From an uncultured Pseudomonadota bacterium (GTDB lineage Bacteria; Pseudomonadota; Gammaproteobacteria; Burkholderiales; CAIKXV01), in assembly GCA_903831455.1 (NCBI GenBank), contig CAIKXV010000199.1, forward strand, positions 1-42,173: a stretch of DNA of 42,173 nucleotides, given 5' to 3'. Shown here piece after piece: positions 23,818 through 30,527 of this stretch. The notes beneath the pieces are model-generated. The model was not told where the DNA came from. It saw only the letters and a program-made list of their open reading frames with translations, and made no database searches. Each line of letters begins with the position of its first letter. Positions within the stretch are counted from its first letter, which is position 1. Both the position numbers and the translations under genes were made by a program.

Positions 23818-25089
23818 TCAGTCGGCGGCGCGCCCGCAGACCGCGAAGGCTGCCGCCAGGTAGACCTTCGCCGCGGTGAGCAGGTCGTCGATGCTCACGT
23901 GCTCGCCGACCGCGTGCATCTGCCGCCCGCGGCTGTCCGGGTGGGATCGCCCTCCCGGCCCGTAGCACAGCGTCGGGACGTCGTACCGGTTGAGGTGAGT
24001 CGCATCGGCGCCCGGACGCCGGATGGAGCCCACCGCCGCCTCGCCGGTCACGAACCGGTGCGCATCGCACATCACCTTCGCCACCGGGGCCTCGAGGCCG
24101 ATATCGGTGGGCGGGTCGCTCACGTAGCAGTCGAGTACCGGCTCCTCGCATCCCTGTTCGGCGGCGAACTCGCGGAGCACCGCGCGCAGGCTGCGCCGGA
24201 TCGACTCGGTGGTCGTGCCCGGGACGGTGCGCACGTCGAGGTACAGGCTGCACTCGAAGGGATTGCGCGACAGCCGCCAGGGCATGCCGCCACGGATCGC
24301 GGCCACGGTGACGTTCGGCCGCTCGCCCATGTACTCGTGCGCGGCGGTGTAGGCCTCCGACCACTGCGCGATCCGCGTCTGCAGCAGGTGCATGCGCGCG
24401 ATCGCATTGACCACGCCGGGCCGAGCCGACCACGCGGAGTGCGCGACCGTGCCACCGAGCGTGATGCGGAACCAGCTCACGCCCATGTTGGCGGTGCACA
24501 CCTGGAGCGTGGTGGGTTCGCACAGCACCGCGCAGTCGGCCGTGACGCCGTGGGTGACCATGTAACGGGTGCCGACCCCGTAGCCCGCCTGCGCATCGGA
24601 CTGGAATTCCTCGATCGGCGCCTTCTCGGTCTCGCCGACCACGCCACCGAGCAGCAGGTCGCCCGGGAGGCGCACGCCCGCGCGGGCGATCGCCTCGATG
24701 GCCACCGCCGCCGAGGCGAGCCCGCTCTTCATGTTGTTCGCGCCCAGCCCCCAGATCCAGCCATCGCGCACCACGGCCTTCGGCTTGAACCCCTCGCCCT
24801 GCAGGTAGTCCTCGTCGCCGTCGTAGGAGGTGTCCATGTGCCCGGTGAACAGGAGGCTGCGCCCGGAACCCTCTCCGGGCAGCACCGCGATCGCGTTGGG
24901 GCGACCGGGACTCACGTCCTGCAGCCACGCGCGGCAGCCCGCTCGACGCATGCGCTCGACCAGGTATCGGGCGAAGTCCGCTTCCCGCCCGGTCGGGCTC
25001 GCGATGTCGACCATCTCCACGAGCGCATCGCGTACCGCCTCGCGCGTGACGAACGCGGCTGCCCGCGCGTGATCCGCATGCTCCACCAC
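23818..25089 (-). CDS. M20-family metallopeptidase (ArgE/DapE-like)
   Basis: A 423-residue M20 peptidase/deacylase. Ligands: His84 and Asp86 in FTGHMDTS; the position of the metal-bridging Asp reads Asn119 in GANNMKSG instead of the usual DMKG; Glu153 and Glu155 in VGETEK; a later Glu in LCEPTTL; and the C-terminal His in RQMHAVGEH. A dimerisation insert (about 200-320, with VAHSAW) is present. These enzymes hydrolyse N-acyl amino acids or dipeptides in the cytoplasm. The GTG at 25089 is chosen because AGGAGG lies seven bases upstream; a second GTG follows directly. It is 23 bases downstream of the frameshifted receptor gene, with which it forms an operon. The Asn substitution may alter or lower activity, though some M20 subfamilies carry it naturally. 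Confidence 0.88.
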   Translation of the reverse strand: MVEHADHARAAAFVTREAVRDALVEMVDIASPTGREADFARYLVERMRRAGCRAWLQDVSPGRPNAIAVLPGEGSGRSLLFTGHMDTSYDGDEDYLQGEGFKPKAVVRDGWIWGLGANNMKSGLASAAVAIEAIARAGVRLPGDLLLGGVVGETEKAPIEEFQSDAQAGYGVGTRYMVTHGVTADCAVLCEPTTLQVCTANMGVSWFRITLGGTVAHSAWSARPGVVNAIARMHLLQTRIAQWSEAYTAAHEYMGERPNVTVAAIRGGMPWRLSRNPFECSLYLDVRTVPGTTTESIRRSLRAVLREFAAEQGCEEPVLDCYVSDPPTDIGLEAPVAKVMCDAHRFVTGEAAVGSIRRPGADATHLNRYDVPTLCYGPGGRSHPDSRGRQMHAVGEHVSIDDLLTAAKVYLAAAFAVCGRAAD

Positions 25090-25112
25090 CGTGCACTCCT
25101 CCTGTTGGCGGA

Positions 25113-26139
25113 TCAGCCCTCCGGCTTGATCCCGATCGCCTCGCCCAGCTTGCGCATGCGCGAGACGTAGTCCCGGACGAAGACCTCCATCTCCTGCGGG
25201 CCGGAGGTCATCGGCTCCGCACCCAGCGCGGCGAGCCGATCGCGAACATCGGGCAGCCCGAGGATGCGGTTCATCTCGCGCGCGACCCGCGCACGCAGGG
25301 GCAACGGCGTGCCGGCCGGCGCGAGCACGCCGAACCAGTCGTCCCCTTCGTAGCCCCTGCACGCCCGCCTGCGCCAGAGAAGGGGTGCCTGGAAGGAACC
25401 GCGCCCCGGCCGCGGAACTGGCCGCGAGGATCTGCAGCTTGCCTTCCCGGGCCAGGGGAATCGCGTTCGGTCCGGGCGCGAACGCGTAGAGCACGCGGCC
25501 CGCCATCGCGTCGTTGACCGCCTGCGGCGTGCCCTTGAACGCGACGTGCTCGGCCTGTATCCCGGCCAGATGGGCCGTGGCCGCCGCGTGCAGGTGCGCG
25601 GTGCTGCCCACGCCTGCGGACCCGTAGACGATGCCCTTGGGCTGGGCGCGCGCGTACGCGATCAGGTCCTTGAGCGTCTTGAAGCCCGCGGCAGGCGACA
25701 CGACCATGAAGCTGGGCGAACGGGCCATCATGCCCACGCCCGAGAAGTCGCGCGTCGCATCGAAGGGCAGCTTGGGGTCGATGGCCGCGCGCACGCCGAA
25801 GGCGCTGGGCACGGCGAGGTAGGTATAGCCGTCCGGCTTCTGGGTCGTCACGTACTGCGCGCCGAGCACGCCGCCCGCGCCCGCCCGGTTGTCGACGATC
25901 ACGCTCGCGTTCCACGCCTCGGAGAGATACTTGCCGACGATCCGGATGATGACGTCCGTACCCCCGCCGGCGGCCGCCGGCACCACGAACCGGATCGGTT
26001 GCGCGGGATAGCCCGCCGCGGGGTCCGTCCCCTGGGCGAGCGCGAGGGGTGCGAAGCCAAGACCGGCGGCCAGCAGGAACCCGCGGTGCAGCGCGGCACG
26101 CCGGGGGGCACGGCTGCGGGGGGTACAAACATCAGGCAT
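25113..26139 (-). pseudogene. TctC/Bug-type solute receptor with a one-base frameshift
   Basis: The span encodes a recognisable receptor in two frames. From ATG 26139 (GAGGAG eight bases upstream) runs a signal peptide (LHRGFLLAAGLGFAPLALAQ) and YPAQPIRFVVPAAAGGGTDV, VDNRAGAGGVLG, KPDGYTY, EHVAFKGTPQAVNDAMAG and LAQAGVQG. After that the frame turns to nonsense, while the expected continuation (YEGDDWFGVLAPAGTPLP to IGIKPEG, ending at 25113) is found one base out of phase. Total length is 1027 bases, one more than a multiple of three. The extra base lies in a run of four C on the plus strand (25354-25357); three would restore a 341-residue receptor. A true mutation and an assembly error are both possible. 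Without correction the first frame reads on through the M20 gene. Confidence 0.88.
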
Positions 26140-26255
26140 GGACGGACTCCTCGATCGGAAACGGGTCGAACCCGCACGGTGCCACAGCCCTGCGGCTGCG
26201 GTCCCCGGCGCGCGTTCGTCCGGCACCGGTGCCCGGCGCCGCCAGGCGGCGCATT

Positions 26256-27620
26256 TCAGGGCACATGGACCCAGAGGTCGAGCATCACCACCGCGCCCGG
26301 CACCGGCAGGGCGGGCACCTCGATCGCCGAGAGCGGCAGGTAATGGGACGGCAGCCGCCGATCCCACGCCCGCCACGCACCGTGGAATCCGCCCAGGTGG
26401 GTATGGAACTGCTGCGCCCGCACCACGTTGCCCAGCGAGGTGCCGGCACGACGGCAGATCGCCTCGGCCTGCTCGAGGATGCGGGCCATCTGAAGCTCGG
26501 CCGCGTCCCCGAACCAGGGCTGGCGCGGATCGATGCGCACGTCCGGGGCGAGCGCACCGCGCTCGTCGACGGCCATCAGGCCCGAGAGGAACAGCAGGTC
26601 GCCCGCCCGGATCGCCTGCGGGTGGCCGGCGAACACGGTGGGCACGCCGGCGTCGATGGCGGTGCGCCGCGCCGTACCGCCCGGGCGCAGCGCGATGGTG
26701 TTGATCTCGATGCGACCGGTCTCGCAGATGAATCCAGGGGTCGCCGTGCTGATCACCGTGGTGGCCGGGACATCGCGGCCGAAATGCCGGGCCCACACCT
26801 CGTTGAACGCCGGCACGTCGGCCATGTCGCGCAGGTAGACCTGCGACTTGACGACATCGGCCAGCGTGCAGCCCACGCTCGCCAGCGCGGGGCGCAGCTT
26901 GCGCTCGATCACGAACTCGGTCTCGAGCTTGATCGGCGTCCCCTTCCAGAGGTGTCCGGCGGGCATGCGCGCCGCGGGATCGAGCGGCCCATCCTCGGTG
27001 ACCAGCGCCTCGGAGGTCTGGCCGGCCACGAACGCATAGTCGCCGCAGGTGAGCACCGGGCTGTAGCCCGAGGTCGCATGCACCGGCAGGCCGGAGGGCC
27101 TGTGCTGGGCGGGCCTGAAACCCGGACCGGGGACCACGGCGATCATCTGCACTTCCATCGACTGCCCGGCGAGCAGGAAGCGCTGGTGCAGGTTGGACGT
27201 GCTGGGCGGCACGTGTCCGGCGAACCAGGCTCGGCGCGCGTCGTGGTAGGGATCGACCACGCCCGGCGCGGTGTAGTACTGGTCGATGCGCACCACCGCG
27301 TCGCGACGGCTGCCGCCAGCCTCGAGCACATGCCCGAGGTTGGCGAAGATCCGGTCCGCCTCCTTGCGATGGCGGGGCACGCCATGCAGCGGAGCCTCCT
27401 CGTCGGTGACCTCGGGGGCCATCCCCGAGACGAAGTCGGCGGTACCCTTGTGCCCGGTGGCGAACACCCAGCGACCGGCACGAATGCCGGGCGCGTAGCG
27501 CACGCCCCCGGGTGCAAGGCTCACGGGCAGCAGCGCGGTGACCTCGCCCTGCGCGCGGCGCGACGCGCCTCGACCAGCGGCGGAACGAACCGGACGGGAA
27601 GAACGACGGGTGGCGGGCAT
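26256..27620 (-). CDS. three-domain RidA (YjgF/YER057c/UK114) fusion protein
   Basis: A 454-residue protein of three tandem RidA-like domains: about 41-165 (YAPGIRAGRWVFATGHKG to MEVQMIAV), 180-312 (SPVLTCGDYAFVAGQTS to RIEINTIAL) and 326-454 (AGHPQAIRAGDLLFLSG to VVMLDLWVHV). Ordinary RidA proteins are 120-150-residue homotrimers that hydrolyse reactive enamines or imines in the cytoplasm. The catalytic Arg that normally lies in a PARS-like motif before a Leu-Pro is missing from each domain (for example PATTVIST in domain 2), so imine deamination by the usual mechanism is unlikely. The start is placed at ATG 27620 although no clear ribosome site is visible. It is divergent from a glycosyltransferase gene that is followed by a single-domain RidA gene. 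Confidence 0.85.
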   Translation of the reverse strand: MPATRRSSRPVRSAAGRGASRRAQGEVTALLPVSLAPGGVRYAPGIRAGRWVFATGHKGTADFVSGMAPEVTDEEAPLHGVPRHRKEADRIFANLGHVLEAGGSRRDAVVRIDQYYTAPGVVDPYHDARRAWFAGHVPPSTSNLHQRFLLAGQSMEVQMIAVVPGPGFRPAQHRPSGLPVHATSGYSPVLTCGDYAFVAGQTSEALVTEDGPLDPAARMPAGHLWKGTPIKLETEFVIERKLRPALASVGCTLADVVKSQVYLRDMADVPAFNEVWARHFGRDVPATTVISTATPGFICETGRIEINTIALRPGGTARRTAIDAGVPTVFAGHPQAIRAGDLLFLSGLMAVDERGALAPDVRIDPRQPWFGDAAELQMARILEQAEAICRRAGTSLGNVVRAQQFHTHLGGFHGAWRAWDRRLPSHYLPLSAIEVPALPVPGAVVMLDLWVHVP

Positions 27621-28013
27621 TGGATACTCGGGAGTGTTCGGGACGGTCGGCGAGGATCGCGCGGCGGGGCCACTGCAGCACGGCCGACGCGCGCACCCCG
27701 CGGGCCGATCGATTGTAGCGGCCGCGGCGCAGGCCCGGGGTGGGGCCGTGATCACAGCGCTCCGCGGGGGGACGGAGGCGGCGCGCGAACCCCGCGCCCG
27801 CGAGCGCCCCGCCCGATCGCCGTCGGCGGCGCCCCCCGGCCCGGGCGCGGGTAGCCCCCGCGTCGATGGGCAGCGGCGCGTCCGGTGCCCCGCGCGCGGC
27901 GGGCGCCGGGGCACCGCAGGCTGGACCGACGCGAGCCGCACGGGGGCCAGGCGGCAAGGTCGCGGACAGACCGCGTGCGCACGCAACGCCCACGCCTGCC
28001 CGGCGGGTTCGAC
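27621..28013. other. divergent intergenic region between RidA-fusion and glycosyltransferase genes
   Basis: No gene is supported in these 393 bases. A minus-strand TACAAT (27717-27712) could be the -10 for the RidA-fusion gene, but its -35 is poor. The dyad CGTGATCACA is at 27747-27756, some 35-45 bases upstream of that -10. The rest is extremely GC-rich with Arg/Ala/Pro translations only. Confidence 0.45.
27747..27756. promoter_or_regulatory. CGTGATCACA dyad, copy 3
   Basis: Third intergenic copy of the ten-base dyad, between two divergent genes and upstream of a possible minus-strand -10 element. Regulator unknown. Confidence 0.3.
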
Positions 28014-29264
28014 ATGAAGCGCGTGCTGCTGCACTGCGTCGGCAGCGCGGGCGACGTGCTGCCGTTCATCGCGATCGCCCGAGCCCTGCAGGCGCGCGGG
28101 GCCGCGCCGGCGATCGCCACCAGCGCCTGGTTCGCCCCGCTGATCGAACAGGCCGGCGTGACGGCGATCGCGCTGGGCAGCCGCGAGGACTACCTCGCCG
28201 CTGTGCACCGGCCGGGACTGTGGCACCCGTGGCGAGGTCCGCGGGCGCTATGGTCGATCGTGATGGACCAGTTGCCCCGCGCCGTGCTCGCACTCGATGA
28301 CTGGCTCGCGGATCCCGACGCGATCCTGGTGGGCTCGACGCTCGCCCTGGCGGTACGCATCGCGGCCGAGCGCGGGCATCCGGATACGGCCACCGTCCAC
28401 CTGTCGCCCGCGTGCCTGCTCTGCGCGGAGCGCCCGCCTCGACTGCCCGGGCTTCCCCGGCTCGACGCGCTGCCGCGCTGGCTGCGGCGCCAGGCCATGG
28501 ACCTCGTCGAACGGGCGGCATGGCACGCATTGGCGCCGGACCTGCAGTCCGCGCGCGCCGCTGCGAACCTGCCGCCGCTGGCCTCGCCGCTCACCGCCTG
28601 GATGCACTCCCCTCACCGGGTGGTCGCCGCCTTCCCGGAGTGGTTCGCGCCCGCCGCCGGCGACTGGCCGGCGCGCACCGTCCAGGCGGGGTTCCCTCAA
28701 TGGAGATCAGACGCGACGCTGTCCCCGGAACTCGAGGCCTTCCTGGACGACGGCGATCCACCGGTGGTGATCACCGGCGGCACCGGATACGCGCAAGCAG
28801 GGCCATTCCTCGCCAGTGGCCTGGACGCCGCCACCTCCGCGGGCGCGCGCGCCGTCCTCGTCTGCGCGTTCCGGGATGCCCTGCCCCCGCTGCCGGCCGG
28901 TCGGGCGCTCGCGGTCGGCCACGCCCCTTTCCCGGCGCTCCTGCCACGCGCATCCGCGGTAGTCCATCACGGCGGGATCGGCACCACGGCCGCCGCCTTC
29001 GCCGCCGGCGTTCCCCAGTGCATCTCGCCGCTGGCCTTCGACCAGTTCGACAACGCCGCGAGGGTGGTGGCACTGGGCGCCGGCGTCGAGTTGCCACGCC
29101 CGGGGCGCGACGCTGCCCGCTGGGCGCGAGGCCTGGAGCGCGCGCTGCGCGACGCCCGCCTGCGCGCGGCGGCGGATGCCTGCGGGGTGCGCATGCGCAC
29201 CGGCGGATCGTCCGCCTCGGACATCGCCGACATCCTGCTCGCAGGCTACGATCGAAGCCCCTGA
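28014..29264 (+). CDS. GT1-family glycosyltransferase (UDP-glycosyltransferase-like)
   Basis: A 416-residue GT-B enzyme of the GT1 type that glycosylates lipids, sterols or small acceptors. The N-terminus has the Rossmann opening VLLHCVGSAGDVLPFIAIARAL with the G-x-x-G-D-V loop. The C-terminal half has the donor-binding signature VVHHGGIGTTAAAFAAGVPQCISPLAFDQFDNA, in which HGG, G-x-x and the DQ pair contact the nucleotide sugar. There is no signal peptide. The ATG at 28014 begins at the natural strand edge, though the upstream ribosome site is weak. A RidA-family gene follows 73 bases later on the same strand. It might modify a hydrophobic acceptor; donor and acceptor are unknown. Confidence 0.85.
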   Translation: MKRVLLHCVGSAGDVLPFIAIARALQARGAAPAIATSAWFAPLIEQAGVTAIALGSREDYLAAVHRPGLWHPWRGPRALWSIVMDQLPRAVLALDDWLADPDAILVGSTLALAVRIAAERGHPDTATVHLSPACLLCAERPPRLPGLPRLDALPRWLRRQAMDLVERAAWHALAPDLQSARAAANLPPLASPLTAWMHSPHRVVAAFPEWFAPAAGDWPARTVQAGFPQWRSDATLSPELEAFLDDGDPPVVITGGTGYAQAGPFLASGLDAATSAGARAVLVCAFRDALPPLPAGRALAVGHAPFPALLPRASAVVHHGGIGTTAAAFAAGVPQCISPLAFDQFDNAARVVALGAGVELPRPGRDAARWARGLERALRDARLRAAADACGVRMRTGGSSASDIADILLAGYDRSP

Positions 29265-29337
29265 ACCCGCCCGGTGGCCGGCGGACACCGGAGCGTTCCG
29301 GTCGCGCGGCCCTCGGCACGACGGAGAGCGCATCACC

Positions 29338-29817
29338 ATGGAACACGCGACCGAGGCGCGACTGCGCGCGATGGGATTCGAACTGCCGCCACCGTTCACC
29401 TTCCCGAAGGCCAACCGGACCGGCTGCACCCGCTCCGGGCGCGTGCTCTATCTCTCGGGGCACGGCCTCGACCTGCCCGCCTTGCCCGGCGTGCGCCAGC
29501 GCGGCCGGTTCGGCGCGGACATCACGCTCGAGGAGGGCTACGCCACCGCTCGTGCCGTGGCGCTCACCATGCTCGCTACCGTGAAGGCCCACTGCGGATC
29601 GCTCGACCGGGTGACGCGGGTGCTTCGCCTGTTCGGCATGGTCAACTGCACGCCGGAGTTCGACCAGCCGCCGCAGGTCATCGACGGTGCGTCGGACCTC
29701 CTCTACGAACTGTTCGGCCCCGATCGCGGCTGCCACGCGCGCTCGGCGGTAGGGCACATCAGCCTGCCGCGGGGCATCGCGGTCGAGATCAACGGCGAGT
29801 TCGAGATCGCCGGGTAA
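29338..29817 (+). CDS. single-domain RidA-family protein
   Basis: A 159-residue RidA/YjgF protein, slightly longer than the usual 125-130. Seen: SGRVLYLSGHG, EEGYATARAVALTMLATVKAHCGSLDRVTRVLRLFGMVN, and the C-terminal CHARSAVGHISLPRGIAVEI. Arg135 in HARSAVG occupies the place of the catalytic Arg of RidA, and the SLPRG-VEI block is typical, so unlike the triple-domain neighbour this protein keeps the residue needed for 2-iminoacid hydrolysis. The ATG at 29338 has GGAGAG at a long spacing. It is downstream of and probably cotranscribed with the GT1 gene, and a strong hairpin follows its stop. Confidence 0.87.
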   Translation: MEHATEARLRAMGFELPPPFTFPKANRTGCTRSGRVLYLSGHGLDLPALPGVRQRGRFGADITLEEGYATARAVALTMLATVKAHCGSLDRVTRVLRLFGMVNCTPEFDQPPQVIDGASDLLYELFGPDRGCHARSAVGHISLPRGIAVEINGEFEIAG

Positions 29818-29872
29818 TCCCGCTGCCGGGCGCTGCGCACGCGGCGTGCACCAGGCGCGCCGCGCGGCGCCC

Positions 29873-29900
29873 GGGGGCGGTCGCCGTCGCGACTGCCCCC
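29873..29900. terminator. GC hairpin between convergent RidA and DoxX genes
   Basis: A 12-bp stem (GGGGGCGGTCGC with GCGACTGCCCCC, one G-U pair) closes a four-base loop CGTC. It lies between the plus-strand RidA stop (29817) and the end of the minus-strand DoxX gene (29943). No T tract is present. Probably a bidirectional terminator. Confidence 0.6.
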
Positions 29901-29942
29901 GTCGAGGCTCGCGCCACCCCGATCAGGCGGCGCCGGGGGCGC

Positions 29943-30389
29943 TCAGAGCGGGGCGCGCCGGGCACGCCACGCATCGAGGCTGAGCGAGCCCGCGCCGTGC
30001 AGCGCGACCAGCACCAGCCCGCCCGCGATCGCGGTGTTCTTCAGCATCTGGTCGAAGTACGAGGCGGCGCCGTCGCCGCCGCTCAGCGCGTAGGGCAGCA
30101 TGAGCAGCGTGAGCGTGACGAAGAACCCGGCCAGCACGCCCGCCACGATGCGCGTGTACAGGCCCAGCACCAGCAGCACGCCCCCGCACAGTTCCAGCAA
30201 CACCGTGAGGTAGAGGACGAACTGCGCGAGGCTGAAATGCTGCAGCATGTCGGCGGTCACGCCCCCCGAGAGCGCGCGGATCTTGAGGGCGGCATACGTG
30301 AGCAGCAGTGGCGCGAACGCAAGGCGGGCGATGAGGGGAATCCAGCGCTCGCGCGCACCGCGCCCGTGGCTCGTGTATTCCGTCGACAT
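29943..30389 (-). CDS. DoxX-family membrane protein
   Basis: A 148-residue protein with four hydrophobic segments: IARLAFAPLLLTYAALKI, FVLYLTVLLELCGGVLLVLGL, IVAGVLAGFFVTLTLLMLPYAL and NTAIAGGLVLVALHGAG. The order, length and motifs (LELCGGVLLVLGLYTRIVAGVLAGFF, FxKNxAIAGGL-like ending) are those of DoxX/YphA proteins, inner-membrane proteins linked to quinone or thiol redox and oxidative stress in a few studied cases. Start at ATG 30389 with GGGAG seven bases upstream. A minus-strand TACCAT at 30444-30439 may be its -10. It has its own spacing (138 bases) from the thioredoxin operon upstream. The function in this organism is unknown. Confidence 0.85.
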   Translation of the reverse strand: MSTEYTSHGRGARERWIPLIARLAFAPLLLTYAALKIRALSGGVTADMLQHFSLAQFVLYLTVLLELCGGVLLVLGLYTRIVAGVLAGFFVTLTLLMLPYALSGGDGAASYFDQMLKNTAIAGGLVLVALHGAGSLSLDAWRARRAPL

Positions 30390-30527
30390 CCTCGACTCCC
30401 GTTGGCCGCGAAATCCGCACCGACTTCGATCCGGGCGCATGGTAGCGCAGCGCCGCGCGAGCACCACCGGCCCGAACGGCGGACGGCACCGCGCGCGCGA
30501 CGAACGGACGCCCCGTCGTGCCGGCGC

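Noticed and set aside
27747-27756. TGTGATCACA considered as a CRP site
   Set aside because: CRP sites need six bases between TGTGA and TCACA; here the halves abut.
23818-27993. An apparent 1391-residue fusion of RidA-region sequence, a receptor and an M20 peptidase
   Set aside because: It arises because the frameshifted receptor frame reads through into the M20 gene. Each part has its own ribosome site, and the receptor end is in another frame.
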